Assembly (NCBI GenBank): GCA_030522415.1
Contig: CM060108.1
Coordinates: 38,567,756 to 38,631,755 of the forward strand
From: Channallabes apus
Taxonomy: Eukaryota > Chordata > Actinopteri > Siluriformes > Clariidae
Direction of reading: 5' to 3'
Length of the DNA stretch: 64,000 nt
The position numbers were made by a program, and so were the translations under genes. Position 1 is the stretch's first letter, and every line of letters begins with the position of its first letter. Under the pieces are notes generated by a model, which had not been told where the DNA came from, did not search any database, and saw only the letters and a program-made list of their open reading frames with translations. This document shows, one piece after another, positions 10,880 through 21,100 of this stretch.

Positions 10880-12550
10880 AGCGTGAACAATGGGCTCGAT
10901 TCTCATCCACAGACGTATTGATCGGAGGTAGACGACAGTAAAAAGCAGCAGGTTCTCCTCTGAGATGAGACGGATTGTACGGTTGTGGTCACAACAATCG
11001 CACTAATTATGTTTCTACAGCTGATCATCAGACGACTGATGAAAATTACATCAGCATGTACGACCATTTCAGCATGATTTTACTTTGTGACGCTCTCGAG
11101 GAAAACAGTTTGAGTAAACCTTGGAATCATTGCTGTAATTCCTAAGTATATATTTTTTCTCAGCATCATATTTGAGTAAATAAAAGAAATAATAATATTA
11201 GGCAAGAAATTAAATGTTTAAAAAAAGGAAAACAATATGACTGTAAAATAAGCAGCTCAGTTCGTTTCTCAAGGAAACGAGAAGATTTTTTTTTCTTCCA
11301 AAAGAAAAATGTAACATATAAAACATATCTTGAAATAAATGAAAGTACAATTATTATAGACAAAATTTGTTCATAAAGTAATTATTTCTATTAAACAGTA
11401 TTAGACGCTTCAGTGCACAGGCTTATTTCCTTCTCTCCGACATGTTTTTTATTTTCAAGCAACGAATTTCAGATAGTGTGTGTGCGTGTGTGTGTGTGTT
11501 TTTGCATATTCTTGGGTACACTGCTGTGCATTGTGTTACTGCATCATAATCAGTTCTCCGATCCAATGCAGTGATACTAAACTATTCAGATACACTGCAA
11601 TGTTCAAGGCCACATGGTGTGGATACGAACTAGTCGTAGTGCATTATGGGATTTCATAATGCCCTACGAAATCGTTTTAAAGAAAACGTGAAAACTGTAA
11701 TATATATTTAACCACAGAATAAAACAGCAAGTGGTTTATAAATCACTTCTGATCAACAATCATGCTTTTTTTAATTGCGTAAATAATGAAACATCCAACT
11801 TTTTTCATTTCATTTAAAGTTATGTTAAATGTCATGGAACACCTGTGAGATGAGTTTTACTTTCTTCACCTGCATCTTTTTCCCCCCTCTCTCTCCCTCA
11901 CATTAGAAAACATCTCGTCATGTTATGAAACTGGAGACTTCTTCCATGAAAACCAAACAAATCTCTCGATATTAATGATAGTTTAACAAGACGATTACAG
12001 ATTACAGAGAATTCAGCACTGCTTTAGGTTTAAAATTTCATCACGGTGTTGTGTTGCGTCCGCTACACTGCGTAACTTCGTGTCCGTGTGTCCACACAAA
12101 CAGTGTAGCGTATCTCCTATTAAGCAGCATTAAGTCCTGTTTAAGAGGCTCAGCCGAGTTCAGGGTCTGAAAACAAAACAGCCGATCAATTATTCAGGGC
12201 CATCATTGAAACCATACCGGGATTAAAACAAGAGACGATTAAAGCGGTCTAGCGCATCCCTCCGAGTCCCCACAGCCCAATCAACAGCAACAACAGTAAA
12301 TTACGCAGCATTATCTCCAGCAGAAATTATTATTACAAATCTTACACAGGTTAGTCTCAATATCCTCGAACACCACAGACTTAATTATTAAGACTAATAA
12401 TCAAAGCTATGGCTAGGCTTAAAACTAAACCTCGACCTAGTCTTAAAATCAGGAACCAAAACCCATCCTCAGGGACACAATATTTTTAAGTAAAATTTTA
12501 AATGTTATTTGATTTAACTCATATGACCGTGTTCACAAGCTTTAGTAACT
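10880..12550. other. No gene recognised
   Basis: AT-rich, apparently unique sequence without open frames of interest. Presumed intronic. Confidence 0.55.
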
Positions 12551-12599
12551 ACTGATTAACTCACGCCAACTCAACGGAGCTCCTTCTTTTTGGTCTTAA

Positions 12600-12838
12600 A
12601 GGTCAAATACCACCACCGCCAGCATGCCACTGTTGAGTGCGTGGGCACGGCACTTAACCCCCTATCGCCATATTAAATACTCCTCCACTGGAGAGGCAGA
12701 CCATCCTCAGTGCCGGTCCCAAGTCCGGAGAATTGAGTGGGCTGCAGCAGGAAGGTCAGCTGGTGTAAAACCTGTTTCAGTGACTTGCAGATTGAATGAT
12801 CAATATGGTGACCCCGACAAAGGAAAAAACATCCCATA
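12600..12838 (+). mobile_element. RTE-like LINE 3' end, degenerate
   Basis: The order of short motifs GTGCCGGTCCCAAGTCCGGA, then GGAAGGTCAGCTGGTGTAAA, then CAATATGGTGACCCCGAC follows the 3' untranslated end of a common fish RTE-like LINE. No coding part is preserved. A related end occurs at 23,235-23,362. Confidence 0.6.
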
Positions 12839-12868
12839 ATTAAATTCAAGGGCGGGGGAAAAGTGCAG

Positions 12869-13050
12869 GGGCAGCACGGTGGTTATGACAGAGGACTACT
12901 GGCCAGAAGGTCCCAGGTTCAACCCCAAACACCATCACTGTTGGGCTCCTGAGCAAAGGCCCCTAACCCTCGTCTGCTCAGATTTAAAATCAGCTTAATG
13001 TAAGTCGCACAACATATGAGCATCTGACAAAAGCTATAAGAGTAAATAAA
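12869..13050 (+). mobile_element. tRNA-derived SINE, degenerate
   Basis: Begins GGGGCAGCACGGTGGTTATG with an A-box-like region, then GGTTCAACCCC as B box. The body carries CTGTTGGGCTCCTGAGCAAA and the 3' part the GTAAGTCGC...CATCTGAC tail shared with fish L2-type LINEs. The tail ends in an AAATAAATA run. Confidence 0.75.
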
Positions 13051-13329
13051 TATTTGTGGACAGTTTTTAAACATGGCATCATTCATTTATTTATTATTAT
13101 TATTCATAAAATTCCATTTAAGAATCATAATTTAAGAATTACGTAAAATTATAGAAAAAATTATTAATTTAATATATTTTTTAACGCATGATATTTTATA
13201 TACAGGGACACCAAATGTAATAATGAGAGGTCTAGTTCATTAGGAATCACACTGTGTTCTTGTATAGAATATTTAGTGCATATACAAAACAGCAGCGTGT
13301 CTACGGATCCAGACGAACATCCAATATAC

Positions 13330-13331
13330 AG

Positions 13332-13386
<55 letters not shown>

Positions 13387-13647
13387 CATTTAGCATTATT
13401 TAGCATTAAAATATTTATACTTTTTTCCTGAAGTGTGTACACACACATATATAGACACATGTACACACATATGCCCTGTTAAGTAAATGATATACAATGC
13501 AGTAAAGTCACATTTATAATATTATATATATATATTACACGTCTGTGTTTAATGATTATGCTTTATATTAAACATTCAATTAACACAGACACATGTGACT
13601 ATATTAAATAAATAAATAAATAATTATAATTTTTTATTATTAATTAA

Positions 13648-13687
<40 letters not shown>

Positions 13688-13690
13688 GTG
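13330..13690. repeat. AT-rich simple repeats: (TA)n then (TTA)n
   Basis: (TA)n at about 13,330-13,385, a second short (TA)n at 13,521-13,536, and (TTA)n at 13,646-13,686. The whole interval is strongly AT-rich and non-coding. Confidence 0.9.
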
Positions 13691-13753
13691 TGTGTTATTT
13701 CTAGAGCATAGTGATTGTCTCGGGTCTCCAGGAGGTAAACGGAGGTCGGAGGA

Positions 13754-13763
<10 letters not shown>

Positions 13764-13817
<54 letters not shown>

Positions 13818-13840
13818 TACATACATACACACACACACAT
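13764..13840. repeat. Compound (CA)n/(CATA)n microsatellite
   Basis: Alternating CA runs and CATACATACATA blocks, preceded by (TC)n at 13,755-13,765. Two nearly identical CA plus CATA modules suggest duplication inside the array. Confidence 0.9.
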
Positions 13841-14117
13841 GCGGCCGCGCGCGCTAACACTGACCCGCTCACCAGAGGAAGATAAACAAGCGACCTGCTG
13901 TAGCCGGTTTAATAGATAACACCGAGTATCTCTAGACAAACTAATACAGAGTGTAACAGTGTGTGTGTGTGAGAGAGAGAGCGAGAGAACGCTACCTGTC
14001 CTCTGTGTGTGTGTGTGTGCGCGCAGTGTTTACATTTGCATGGACGCTTAGCGGTGTGTTTTGTTTAGAGGAACGTTAGCGGTTCTGCCCCTGTGCTGTA
14101 ACCTGCCCGTGTATCCT

Positions 14118-14124
14118 GCAGCAG

Positions 14125-14164
<40 letters not shown>
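14118..14164. repeat. (GA)n microsatellite
   Basis: Uninterrupted GA repeat close to the 5' part of the PACS1-like gene, inside its presumed first intron near the donor site. Confidence 0.95.
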
Positions 14165-14166
<2 letters not shown>

Positions 14167-14319
14167 TACACCAGCACCACCAGCAGCAGCACCGCCGTGT
14201 GTTTATGACGGAGATACTGAGCTTCCTGCCATCATCCCTGAGCCTTTTACACCCTACAGCAGCGCTGCATCCGGCGTGTACACACACACACACACACACC
14301 GCAGTGTGAGCGGTCTTAC

Positions 14320-14486
14320 CTGGGCACGCAGCTCGGAGAGGATCGGTCCACCTCCCAGGTGGCGTACAGGTTCATGTGCACAGGCCGGCTGGAGGAGCTG
14401 ATCGCCACCGGCTTGGAGGGCTGCGGTGACGGGCACGGCGCTCCTCCGCTCCTCGGCAGCCCTCCTCCTCCTCCGCGCTCCGACAT
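14320..14486 (-). CDS. pacs1: First coding exon of PACS1-like trafficking adaptor (partial)
   Basis: Minus-strand exon from ATG at 14,486 (AGC before ATG, purine at -3) to a GTAAGA donor at 14,319: 55 codons plus two bases. It begins MSERGGGGG, is Gly/Pro/Ser-rich, and then reads [19 protein letters not shown], the conserved start of the PACS furin-binding region. PACS proteins are cytosolic adaptors that bind acidic-cluster motifs of furin-type cargo and AP-1 for return to the trans-Golgi network. Tyr in NLY and Arg in VDR favour PACS1 over PACS2, as does the neighbouring SF3B2. The N-terminal low-complexity region is shorter than in human PACS1. No further exon was found in the 14.3 kb downstream on this strand, which fits a long first intron; the rest lies left of the window. 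Confidence 0.88.
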
Positions 14487-14900
14487 GCTGCTACTGCTCT
14501 ATACACACACACACACACCACACTGTACACACACCCGAGCCGCGGGTCCGATCCAAATCCAGGTCCGGACACGGCGCACCCGCAGCACGCGGGGTCCAAC
14601 GGTTTAAACGGTTATAACGTGCGCGGGAGCGTCAACCTGTGTGTGTGTTCGCCTGGCTGGAAGTGTGTTTGCGTGAGACAGAGTCAGTGTGGAGAGCGAG
14701 CGAGCTAGTGTGTGTGTGTGTGTGCAGGAAGCGGAAATTTCTCAAAGCGAGAGAGAGAGAGACACGCCCCCTGTTAAAGACGCACGCGATCTTTTCGTGC
14801 ACGAGCCAGCGCACGCGCGTGCAGGTCAAAAAGTCAGAACCGAGTGACAGAATAAGAGAGAGGGAGAGAGAGAGCAGTAGTTCATTCGAGAAGTGCAAAT
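14487..14900 (-). promoter_or_regulatory. CpG-rich 5' flank of the PACS1-like gene
   Basis: GC-rich and CpG-rich sequence (dense at 14,530-14,620 and 14,770-14,830) lies immediately upstream of the PACS1 start codon in an otherwise AT-rich region, as expected of a CpG-island promoter with 5' UTR. It also contains short (TG)n and (GA)n tracts. No transcription start can be fixed from sequence alone. Confidence 0.5.
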
Positions 14901-15049
14901 ATGGAGGAGTGTAAAGGCAATATAATGACGAACTAGCGAATGAAACAATGACCGTGTTTACTGTTATTGTTTATGAATCATATTCACCAGAGTGAGCTGC
15001 GTCACTTCCCCATGTTTACTTCAGTCATCCAGTTTATCTGCCTCCTTCC

Positions 15050-15110
15050 TACTCTTCCTCTTCCTCCTCTTCCTCTTCCTCCTCTTCCTCTTCCTACTCT
15101 TTCTTTCATT
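15050..15110. repeat. Pyrimidine-rich CTTCCT repeat
   Basis: Tandem CTTCCTCTTCCTC units with scattered substitutions, forming a homopyrimidine tract in intergenic DNA. Confidence 0.85.
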
Positions 15111-15237
15111 GTGAAACAGAGAATCAGAGTTATTATCAACCTGTTTTCTTTTCCTCATTGTTTCTCTCATGTATGAGTCTGGTTTTAAGAATGACACAAA
15201 TATACATTTTCATATTAATTAAATATATTATTAGTCT

Positions 15238-16245
15238 GCGCTTCAGTGTTTTAGCTCCTTTTGACAGATGTTACTATGGCATACTGAAGTATAATTACAA
15301 GCATTTCATAAGTATCAGAGGCTTTTATTCACAATTAAATTAACTTTACTCAAAGAGTCAATATTTGCAGTGTTGACCATCATTTTTCAAGACCTCTGCA
15401 TGCTGTCAATTAAGTTCTGGGCCACATCCGGACTAATGACAGCCCATTCTTGCATAATCAGTGCTTGGAGTTTGTCAGAATTTGTGGGTTTTTGTTTGTG
15501 TTCGTCTTTTCTTCTCCAGATAATTCTTTTTCCCGTATGCCCCAAACAAACAGAAAGGGGATAGATTACAGAAAATGACCTTACCCCAGTCCTCAGCAGT
15601 CCAATTACTGTACCTTTAGCAGAATATCAGTCTGATCAGATTTATTTTTTTCCCCGGAGAGAACTGGCTTCTTTCCTGCTCTTTTTGAAATGTAAGTAGT
15701 CATCCATCATCAGTAGCGCTACCATCAGTCCTGTGTCATACCAACAGTAAAGCATCCTGAGACCATTCATTTGTGGGGTTGCGGCTCACTCACATTTTTG
15801 CCTAAGAACACTGCCAACAACTAGGAATGGCACAAAAACATATTCTGAGAGCAGCATCTCTCAAACATCCATGAACAGTTTGGTGATGAACAATGCGTTT
15901 TCCAGCATGATGGAGCACCTTTCCATATGGTAAAAGTGATAACTATGTGACTTGGGGAACAAAATATTGAAATTTTGGGTCCATGTCCAGGAAACCCCCC
16001 CAGATCTTAATCCCATTGTGAGCATGTGGTCAATCCGGTGGACAAATAAAACATTCTCACAAAGTCCAAGAATCAATTATGCAAGAATAGGTTGCCATCA
16101 GTCAGGATGTGGCACAGAAGTTGATTGACAGCATGACAGAGCAAATTGCAGAGGTCTTGAAAAAGAGGGATCAAATATTGACTTTTTGCATAAAATTTAC
16201 AGTATACCATAGTAACATCTGAGAAAAAGTTTTAAAATTTGATTT
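15238..16245. mobile_element. Two Tc1-like remnants in head-to-head inverted order
   Basis: The right part (about 15,800-16,245, plus strand) reads as a degenerate Tc1 transposase C-terminus: FGDEQCVFQHDGAPFHM with the second catalytic Asp, then PPDLNPIVSMW, where the catalytic Glu is replaced by Val. The left part (about 15,238-15,700) carries the same 3' region on the minus strand. ATTATGCAAGAATGGGCTGC and its continuation match 16,073-16,180, and both outer ends share CCATAGTAACATCTG. The arms are therefore inverted repeats around a central junction near 15,700-15,800. Both copies are full of stops. Confidence 0.8.
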
Positions 16246-16299
16246 TCATTCTATTTTCCCTGTTGGTTTGGTCAGAAGGAAGTAGTGTTGGAGGTGGCA

Positions 16300-16483
16300 G
16301 AGCTGAAGATGCTGTGATTTGCTTTGGATGTGACAAGAATGGACAGGATTAGAAATGAGTATTTTAGAAGGACACTGCAGGTAGGATGGTTTGGAGACAA
16401 AGTTAGAAAGGCCAGATTAAGCCGGTTTGGACATGTGCAGAGGAGGGATGAGGGGTATATCAGGGTTAGAATGTTAGAGATGG
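16300..16483 (+). pseudogene. Older LINE reverse-transcriptase C-terminal fragment, left half
   Basis: Plus-strand translation gives RMDRIRNEYFRRTLQVGWFG, then FGHVQRRDEGYIRVRMLEM, typical of the C-terminal end of a fish non-LTR retrotransposon polyprotein. It is cut at LEM by the L1 insertion; the continuation lies at 22,217-22,345. A second copy of this family is at 40,946-41,178. Confidence 0.75.
16468..16483. repeat. Left target-site duplication of the L1 element
   Basis: AGAATGTTAGAGATGG, identical over 16 bp to 22,201-22,216. The copies flank the L1-clade element exactly. Confidence 0.93.
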
Positions 16484-16646
16484 GGGGACTTCCGGTTAGC
16501 AGCCACATGGAGTAGGACGTGTTGGTTAGGTGCTCCGACAGTTTCGAATTTCTTCACTCCCTTATTCGTCTCTAAATGTTAAATTAAAATCTTAGTTGAC
16601 AATAACTTTATACTCTACCCCACGGTTATATGTTTTTTCATTTGCG

Positions 16647-17444
16647 ATGGCTACCAGGAGTGTTAAAGCCGTGAAAAAGGACGACACTGCGACCCCTCTA
16701 ACAGTCGAGGCTATCTCTGCGCTGTTAGAGCAACACCGTGATGCGTTAGCGGCTGAGTTTAAATCCTCGTTTAGTTTATTAGAAATTAAACTGGATCAGA
16801 TTCAGGCCCAAGTAGCGGACCATGGACAGCGCTTACCGTCATTAGAACTCGCTACAGACGACCTGAGTCAGCGTGTGACGGAGCTGGAGAACATCTGCTC
16901 CGGACTTCGGGAAAACAACTTAAAGTTAACGTCCAAGGTTGTAGACTTAGAAGGCCGGAGCAGGAGACAAAACCTGCGTGTCCTGGGTCTCCCGGAAGGT
17001 ACTGAAGGTGGACTCCCTACCGAGTTCTTCTCCAAGTTTCTGTGCGAGGTGTTTGGGACTGAGACGCTTCCTTCCCCGCCGGAGATTGACCGAGCCCACC
17101 GAATACCTGCATCCAAACCCGCTTCAGGACAGAGACCTCGGCCCGTCATTCTCCGCGTGCACCGGAGCCAGGTGAAAGACCTTCTGATTCGGGAGGCTCG
17201 GCGGAGAGGGAAGCTGGAATACCGCGGTCAGCAGCTCCGCATAGTGGAAGACTACACTCCCGAAGTTTTAAACCAGCGAGCCGAGTATAGAGGAGTAATG
17301 AGCGAGTTATACAGCCGTGGTCTCCGGCCTTCTCTCCTGTATCCAGCGCGGCTCCGGATCACTCTCTCTACCGGACAGAAGAAGTGGCTCCGCTCGGTAG
17401 AAGAGGCGCAGAAACACATAGACAGTCTGCCGAAAACTACGTAG
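16647..17444 (+). CDS. L1 ORF1 protein, RNA-binding
   Basis: 265 residues from MATRSVKAVKK at 16,647; an in-frame upstream ATG at 16,596 lies in the leader and seems less likely. Residues about 25-110 have heptad-type leucines (LEIKLDQIQAQV, LSQRVTELENI) expected of the trimerising coiled coil. These are followed by LEGRSRRQNLRVLGLPEG at about 105-122, the start of the non-canonical RRM. PRPVILRVHRSQVKD (about 172-186) and the C-terminal domain follow, with RIVEDYTPEVLNQRAEY at about 208-224. In L1 elements ORF1p trimers coat the RNA and act as chaperone in target-primed reverse transcription. No stop or frameshift is seen. It lies 671 bp upstream of ORF2 on the same presumed transcript. Confidence 0.93.
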   Translation: MATRSVKAVKKDDTATPLTVEAISALLEQHRDALAAEFKSSFSLLEIKLDQIQAQVADHGQRLPSLELATDDLSQRVTELENICSGLRENNLKLTSKVVDLEGRSRRQNLRVLGLPEGTEGGLPTEFFSKFLCEVFGTETLPSPPEIDRAHRIPASKPASGQRPRPVILRVHRSQVKDLLIREARRRGKLEYRGQQLRIVEDYTPEVLNQRAEYRGVMSELYSRGLRPSLLYPARLRITLSTGQKKWLRSVEEAQKHIDSLPKTT

Positions 17445-17879
17445 TGCACTATATTATTATTATTATTATTATTATTTTAATACGTGATACTACAGTTCTC
17501 AGGAAAGTACCATTTTTAACCTAAAATCTGGCCATGTTTACGTCTTTCCCGGTAAGAGTATTGTGTTAAACCTGTGAAGGGGTTATTATTATTATTTTTA
17601 TATTACTATTTTTTCTATTTTTAATCACGTGTGATTTACGTTTGTATATTTAGAGTTACAATGTGACGTGGGGGGAGGGGTGGTGGTGGTGTGTTTTTCT
17701 CTCATTGAGAGATTTCAGTATTGGAGTGTGGAAATGTTTTATTTATATATTTAATTATTAGTTTCTGTAAGTTGTGTCGGAGCAGAAGATGGGGTGGTTA
17801 GCGGCAGGAGGATTTGTTGGGTGAAGATGGAGGAAGGGAAGAGCTTGCTGCTGTGTTTGTTAGCAGCTATCTTTGTTTG

Positions 17880-17976
17880 TTGGGGGGTAGAGGGGTGTGT
17901 GGGGGAGGGGTGTGTGGGGGAGGGGTGTGTGGAGCAGGGGTGTGTGGGGGAGGGGTGTGGGGGGGAGGGGTGGGGG
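17880..17976. repeat. G-rich minisatellite in the L1 inter-ORF spacer
   Basis: Five or more units of about 15 bp built on GGGGTGTGTGGGGGA, with one variant unit containing GGAGCA. Runs of four to seven guanines recur on the sense strand, so the transcript and DNA could form G-quadruplexes. A (TTA)n tract lies further upstream at 17,453-17,476. Confidence 0.88.
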
Positions 17977-18115
17977 ATCTCCAAAGCCAGTATTGTGTTA
18001 GTTCTTTGTACACTGTGTATTTTTAACACGTTGTTCTGTGTTTTACACTTTAAGGCTGACGTTAGGCATCTCAGTATTATTCATGTTTATCTACCTGCAT
18101 TTTCTCTCAGGGAGA

Positions 18116-21100
18116 ATGAATAGTTCTTTAAACTTTGTGAGCTGGAATGTTAAGGGTTTAAACCATCCGGTGAAGAGAAGGAAGGTGCTCTCACACCTTA
18201 AACAACTTAACACTGCAATCGCATTTTTACAAGAAACTCACATTCGCAGTTCTGATAATTCTCGCCTTATGTCACGTTGGGGTGGGCAGCACTACCACTC
18301 AACCTTTCAGGCCAAAGCTAGGGGTGTCTCAATTCTCATTAACCCAAACATCTCTTTTGAGCATCATAATGTTATTACGGATATACAAGGTCGTTATATC
18401 ATTGTTTCAGGGAAGTTATTTAATACTAATGTAGTGTTGGCTAATTTATATGCCCCTAATTATGACGATGTCTCCTTCTTTGAACATTTTTTTTCTCTTC
18501 TGCCTGATCTGAGCTCATACTCTCTCATATTAGGGGGAGACTTTAACTGCTGTTTAGATCCATCACTTGACAGGTCATCTCCCAATCCTATACCTCTGAG
18601 TAAATCCGCCACGCTACTTCAGTCCTATCTCTGCAGCTTTGGTATCTCTGACATATGGCGCTTCCTTAATCCAAAAAAGAGAGAATACTCCTTTTTCTCA
18701 CATGTTCATCATACTTTCTCCAGAATTGATTATTTCTTTATAGATAATCAACTGATCCCAATGGTTACTTCTTGTGCTTATCAGAGCATTGTGATATCAG
18801 ATCATGCTCCAGTTGTTATGTCTATAAAACTCCCCGATCTCCCTCAAGTTACTAAACATTGGCGCTTTAATTCATCGTTGCTGATGGAGGACGATTTTGT
18901 AAAATTTATGGAAGACCAGATCGTTTTTTTCTTCACCACAAATGAAACACCTGAAGTGTCACGTTTAGTTATTTGGGATGCTCTGAAAGCCTACCTCAGG
19001 GGACAGATAATTTCATACACTGCAAATATGAAAAGGAAGGCATATAAAGAACGAAAAGATTTGACCAACCAAATTAAAGAAATTGACCAGCAGTATGCTC
19101 TATTTAAAAACCCCGATCTCTATAAAAAACGCGTAGAAGTGCAAACTAAGTTTGAACTTATTTCAACGCATGTAATTGAACGGCAATTATTAAAGAGTAG
19201 GAGCCAATTTTACATTCATGGTGACAAATCTGGGAAACTTTTAGCTAATCAGTTAAAAGGATTTAGAGCACAGCAACAAATTACAAAAATTCGGATGGAG
19301 GATGGTACCATCACTACGGACCATTCTAAAATTAATGATGCATTCAGGAATTTTTATTCTCGATTATATACTTCTGAGTTCCCAAAGGACCATAGTGCAG
19401 TTGAGAATTTTTTGACTCAACTAAATATCCAAACACTGTCCCCTGATTCTAGATTAAGATTAGAAGAGCCCATATCACAAGAGGAAATCAGTTCAGCTAT
19501 CTCCTCATTGCAATCTGGTAAGTCCCCGGGTCCTGACGGGTTCCCTGCAGAGTTTTTTAAATCATTCTCCTCATACCTTGCACCACAACTAGCTTTGGTT
19601 CTATCTGAATCTTTCAAGCAAGGTAAGATGCCTGCGTCATTTAATGAGGCTCGCATCACCCTCATAGCAAAGAAGGATAAGGACCCAACAGAGTGCTCCT
19701 CATATAGACCAATCTCTCTTCTTAATGTGGATGTTAAAATCCTTGCTAAAGTCTTGGCTCGTAGATTAGAGAATGTTCTACCCTCAATTATATCTGAGGA
19801 CCAGACCGGTTTTGTTAAAAATCGTTATTCTTACTTTAACATTCGACGCCTTATGGATATCTTGTACACACCATCAGAGGAGACCCCTGAGTGTGTCCTT
19901 TCTTTGGATGCTGAAAAGGCTTTTGATCGTGTGGAATGGGAGTATTTATTCAGGGCTTTAGGAAAATTTAATTTTGGTCCAAGTTTTATCACTTGGGTTA
20001 AATTATTATATTCAAGCCCCACTGCCTCAGTTCTGACAAATGCTCAACAGTCTCAACCATTCAGTCTTCAGCGGGGAACTCGTCAGGGGTGTCCCCTTAG
20101 CCCATTGCTCTTTAACCTCGCCATTGAGCCACTAGCAATTGCATTCCGAAGCTGTAGAGATATATCTGGGATTTGGAGGCAGGGAGAAGAACATAAAGTT
20201 TCCCTTTATGCAGATGATCTTCTACTTTTTTTATCGAATCCAGTCTCCTCTCTGCCACCTGTGCTGTCATTGCTTAGGGAATTTAGCTATTTTTCAGGAT
20301 ATAAATTAAATTTGCACAAAAGTGAACTTTTTCTGCTAGATAATACAGCAGTAACAACTGGTATGCACAATTTTCCATTCAACATTGTGAAAAATCAGTT
20401 TACCTATCTTGGTATTACAATCACAAGGAAACATAAACACCTCTTTAAAGAAAATTTTATTAGGTTGTTGAACCAAACAAGAAAGGACTTGGGACGATGG
20501 TCACCACTGTCCATGTCCCTGGTGGGCCGCATTAATGCCATTAAAATGAGTATTCTCCCTAAATTTTTATATCTCTTTCAGTCTGTACCTGTTTTTATTC
20601 CCAAATCTTACTTTGGCGCGTTAGACTCAATTATATCTTCTTACCTTTGGAAAGGTAAACATCCACGATTGAATAAGTCCCTACTCCAAAGATCTAAAAG
20701 AGACGGTGGCATGGCTCTACCTAATTTTCGTTTCTACTACTGGGCAGCAAACATTCGATCTGTCATCTTTTGGTCATATTTTCATAACCAACCTAATCGG
20801 CCTGCCTGGGTGGAAATGGAGATAAAGTCTGTCAAAAATCTCTCTGTCTCTGCACTCCTTGGATCTGCTCTCCCCATCCCCTCAATTAAATTAATCAATA
20901 ACTCAGTAGTGGTGCATACCTTGAGAGTATGGGCTCAGTTCAGAAAGCACAGCGGCCTTCTGGGCTTTTCTCTGTCCAGTCCTATCGTCTCTAACCATCT
21001 CTTCCAGCCTTCTTTACATGACTCAGTGTTTCAGGAATGGTACAATAAGGGCATCAAGCTTTGCAAGGACCTGTTCGTTGACCATAAGTTTGCATCATTT

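Noticed and set aside
1..14319. Additional PACS1 exons
   Set aside because: I looked on the minus strand for the SLTLKKLV region and later motifs and found none; treated as intron.
17751..18123. Gly/Cys/Val-rich plus-strand frames between the L1 ORFs
   Set aside because: They translate the G-rich spacer repeat; no ORF1.5 is known in this clade and both terminate in spacer sequence.
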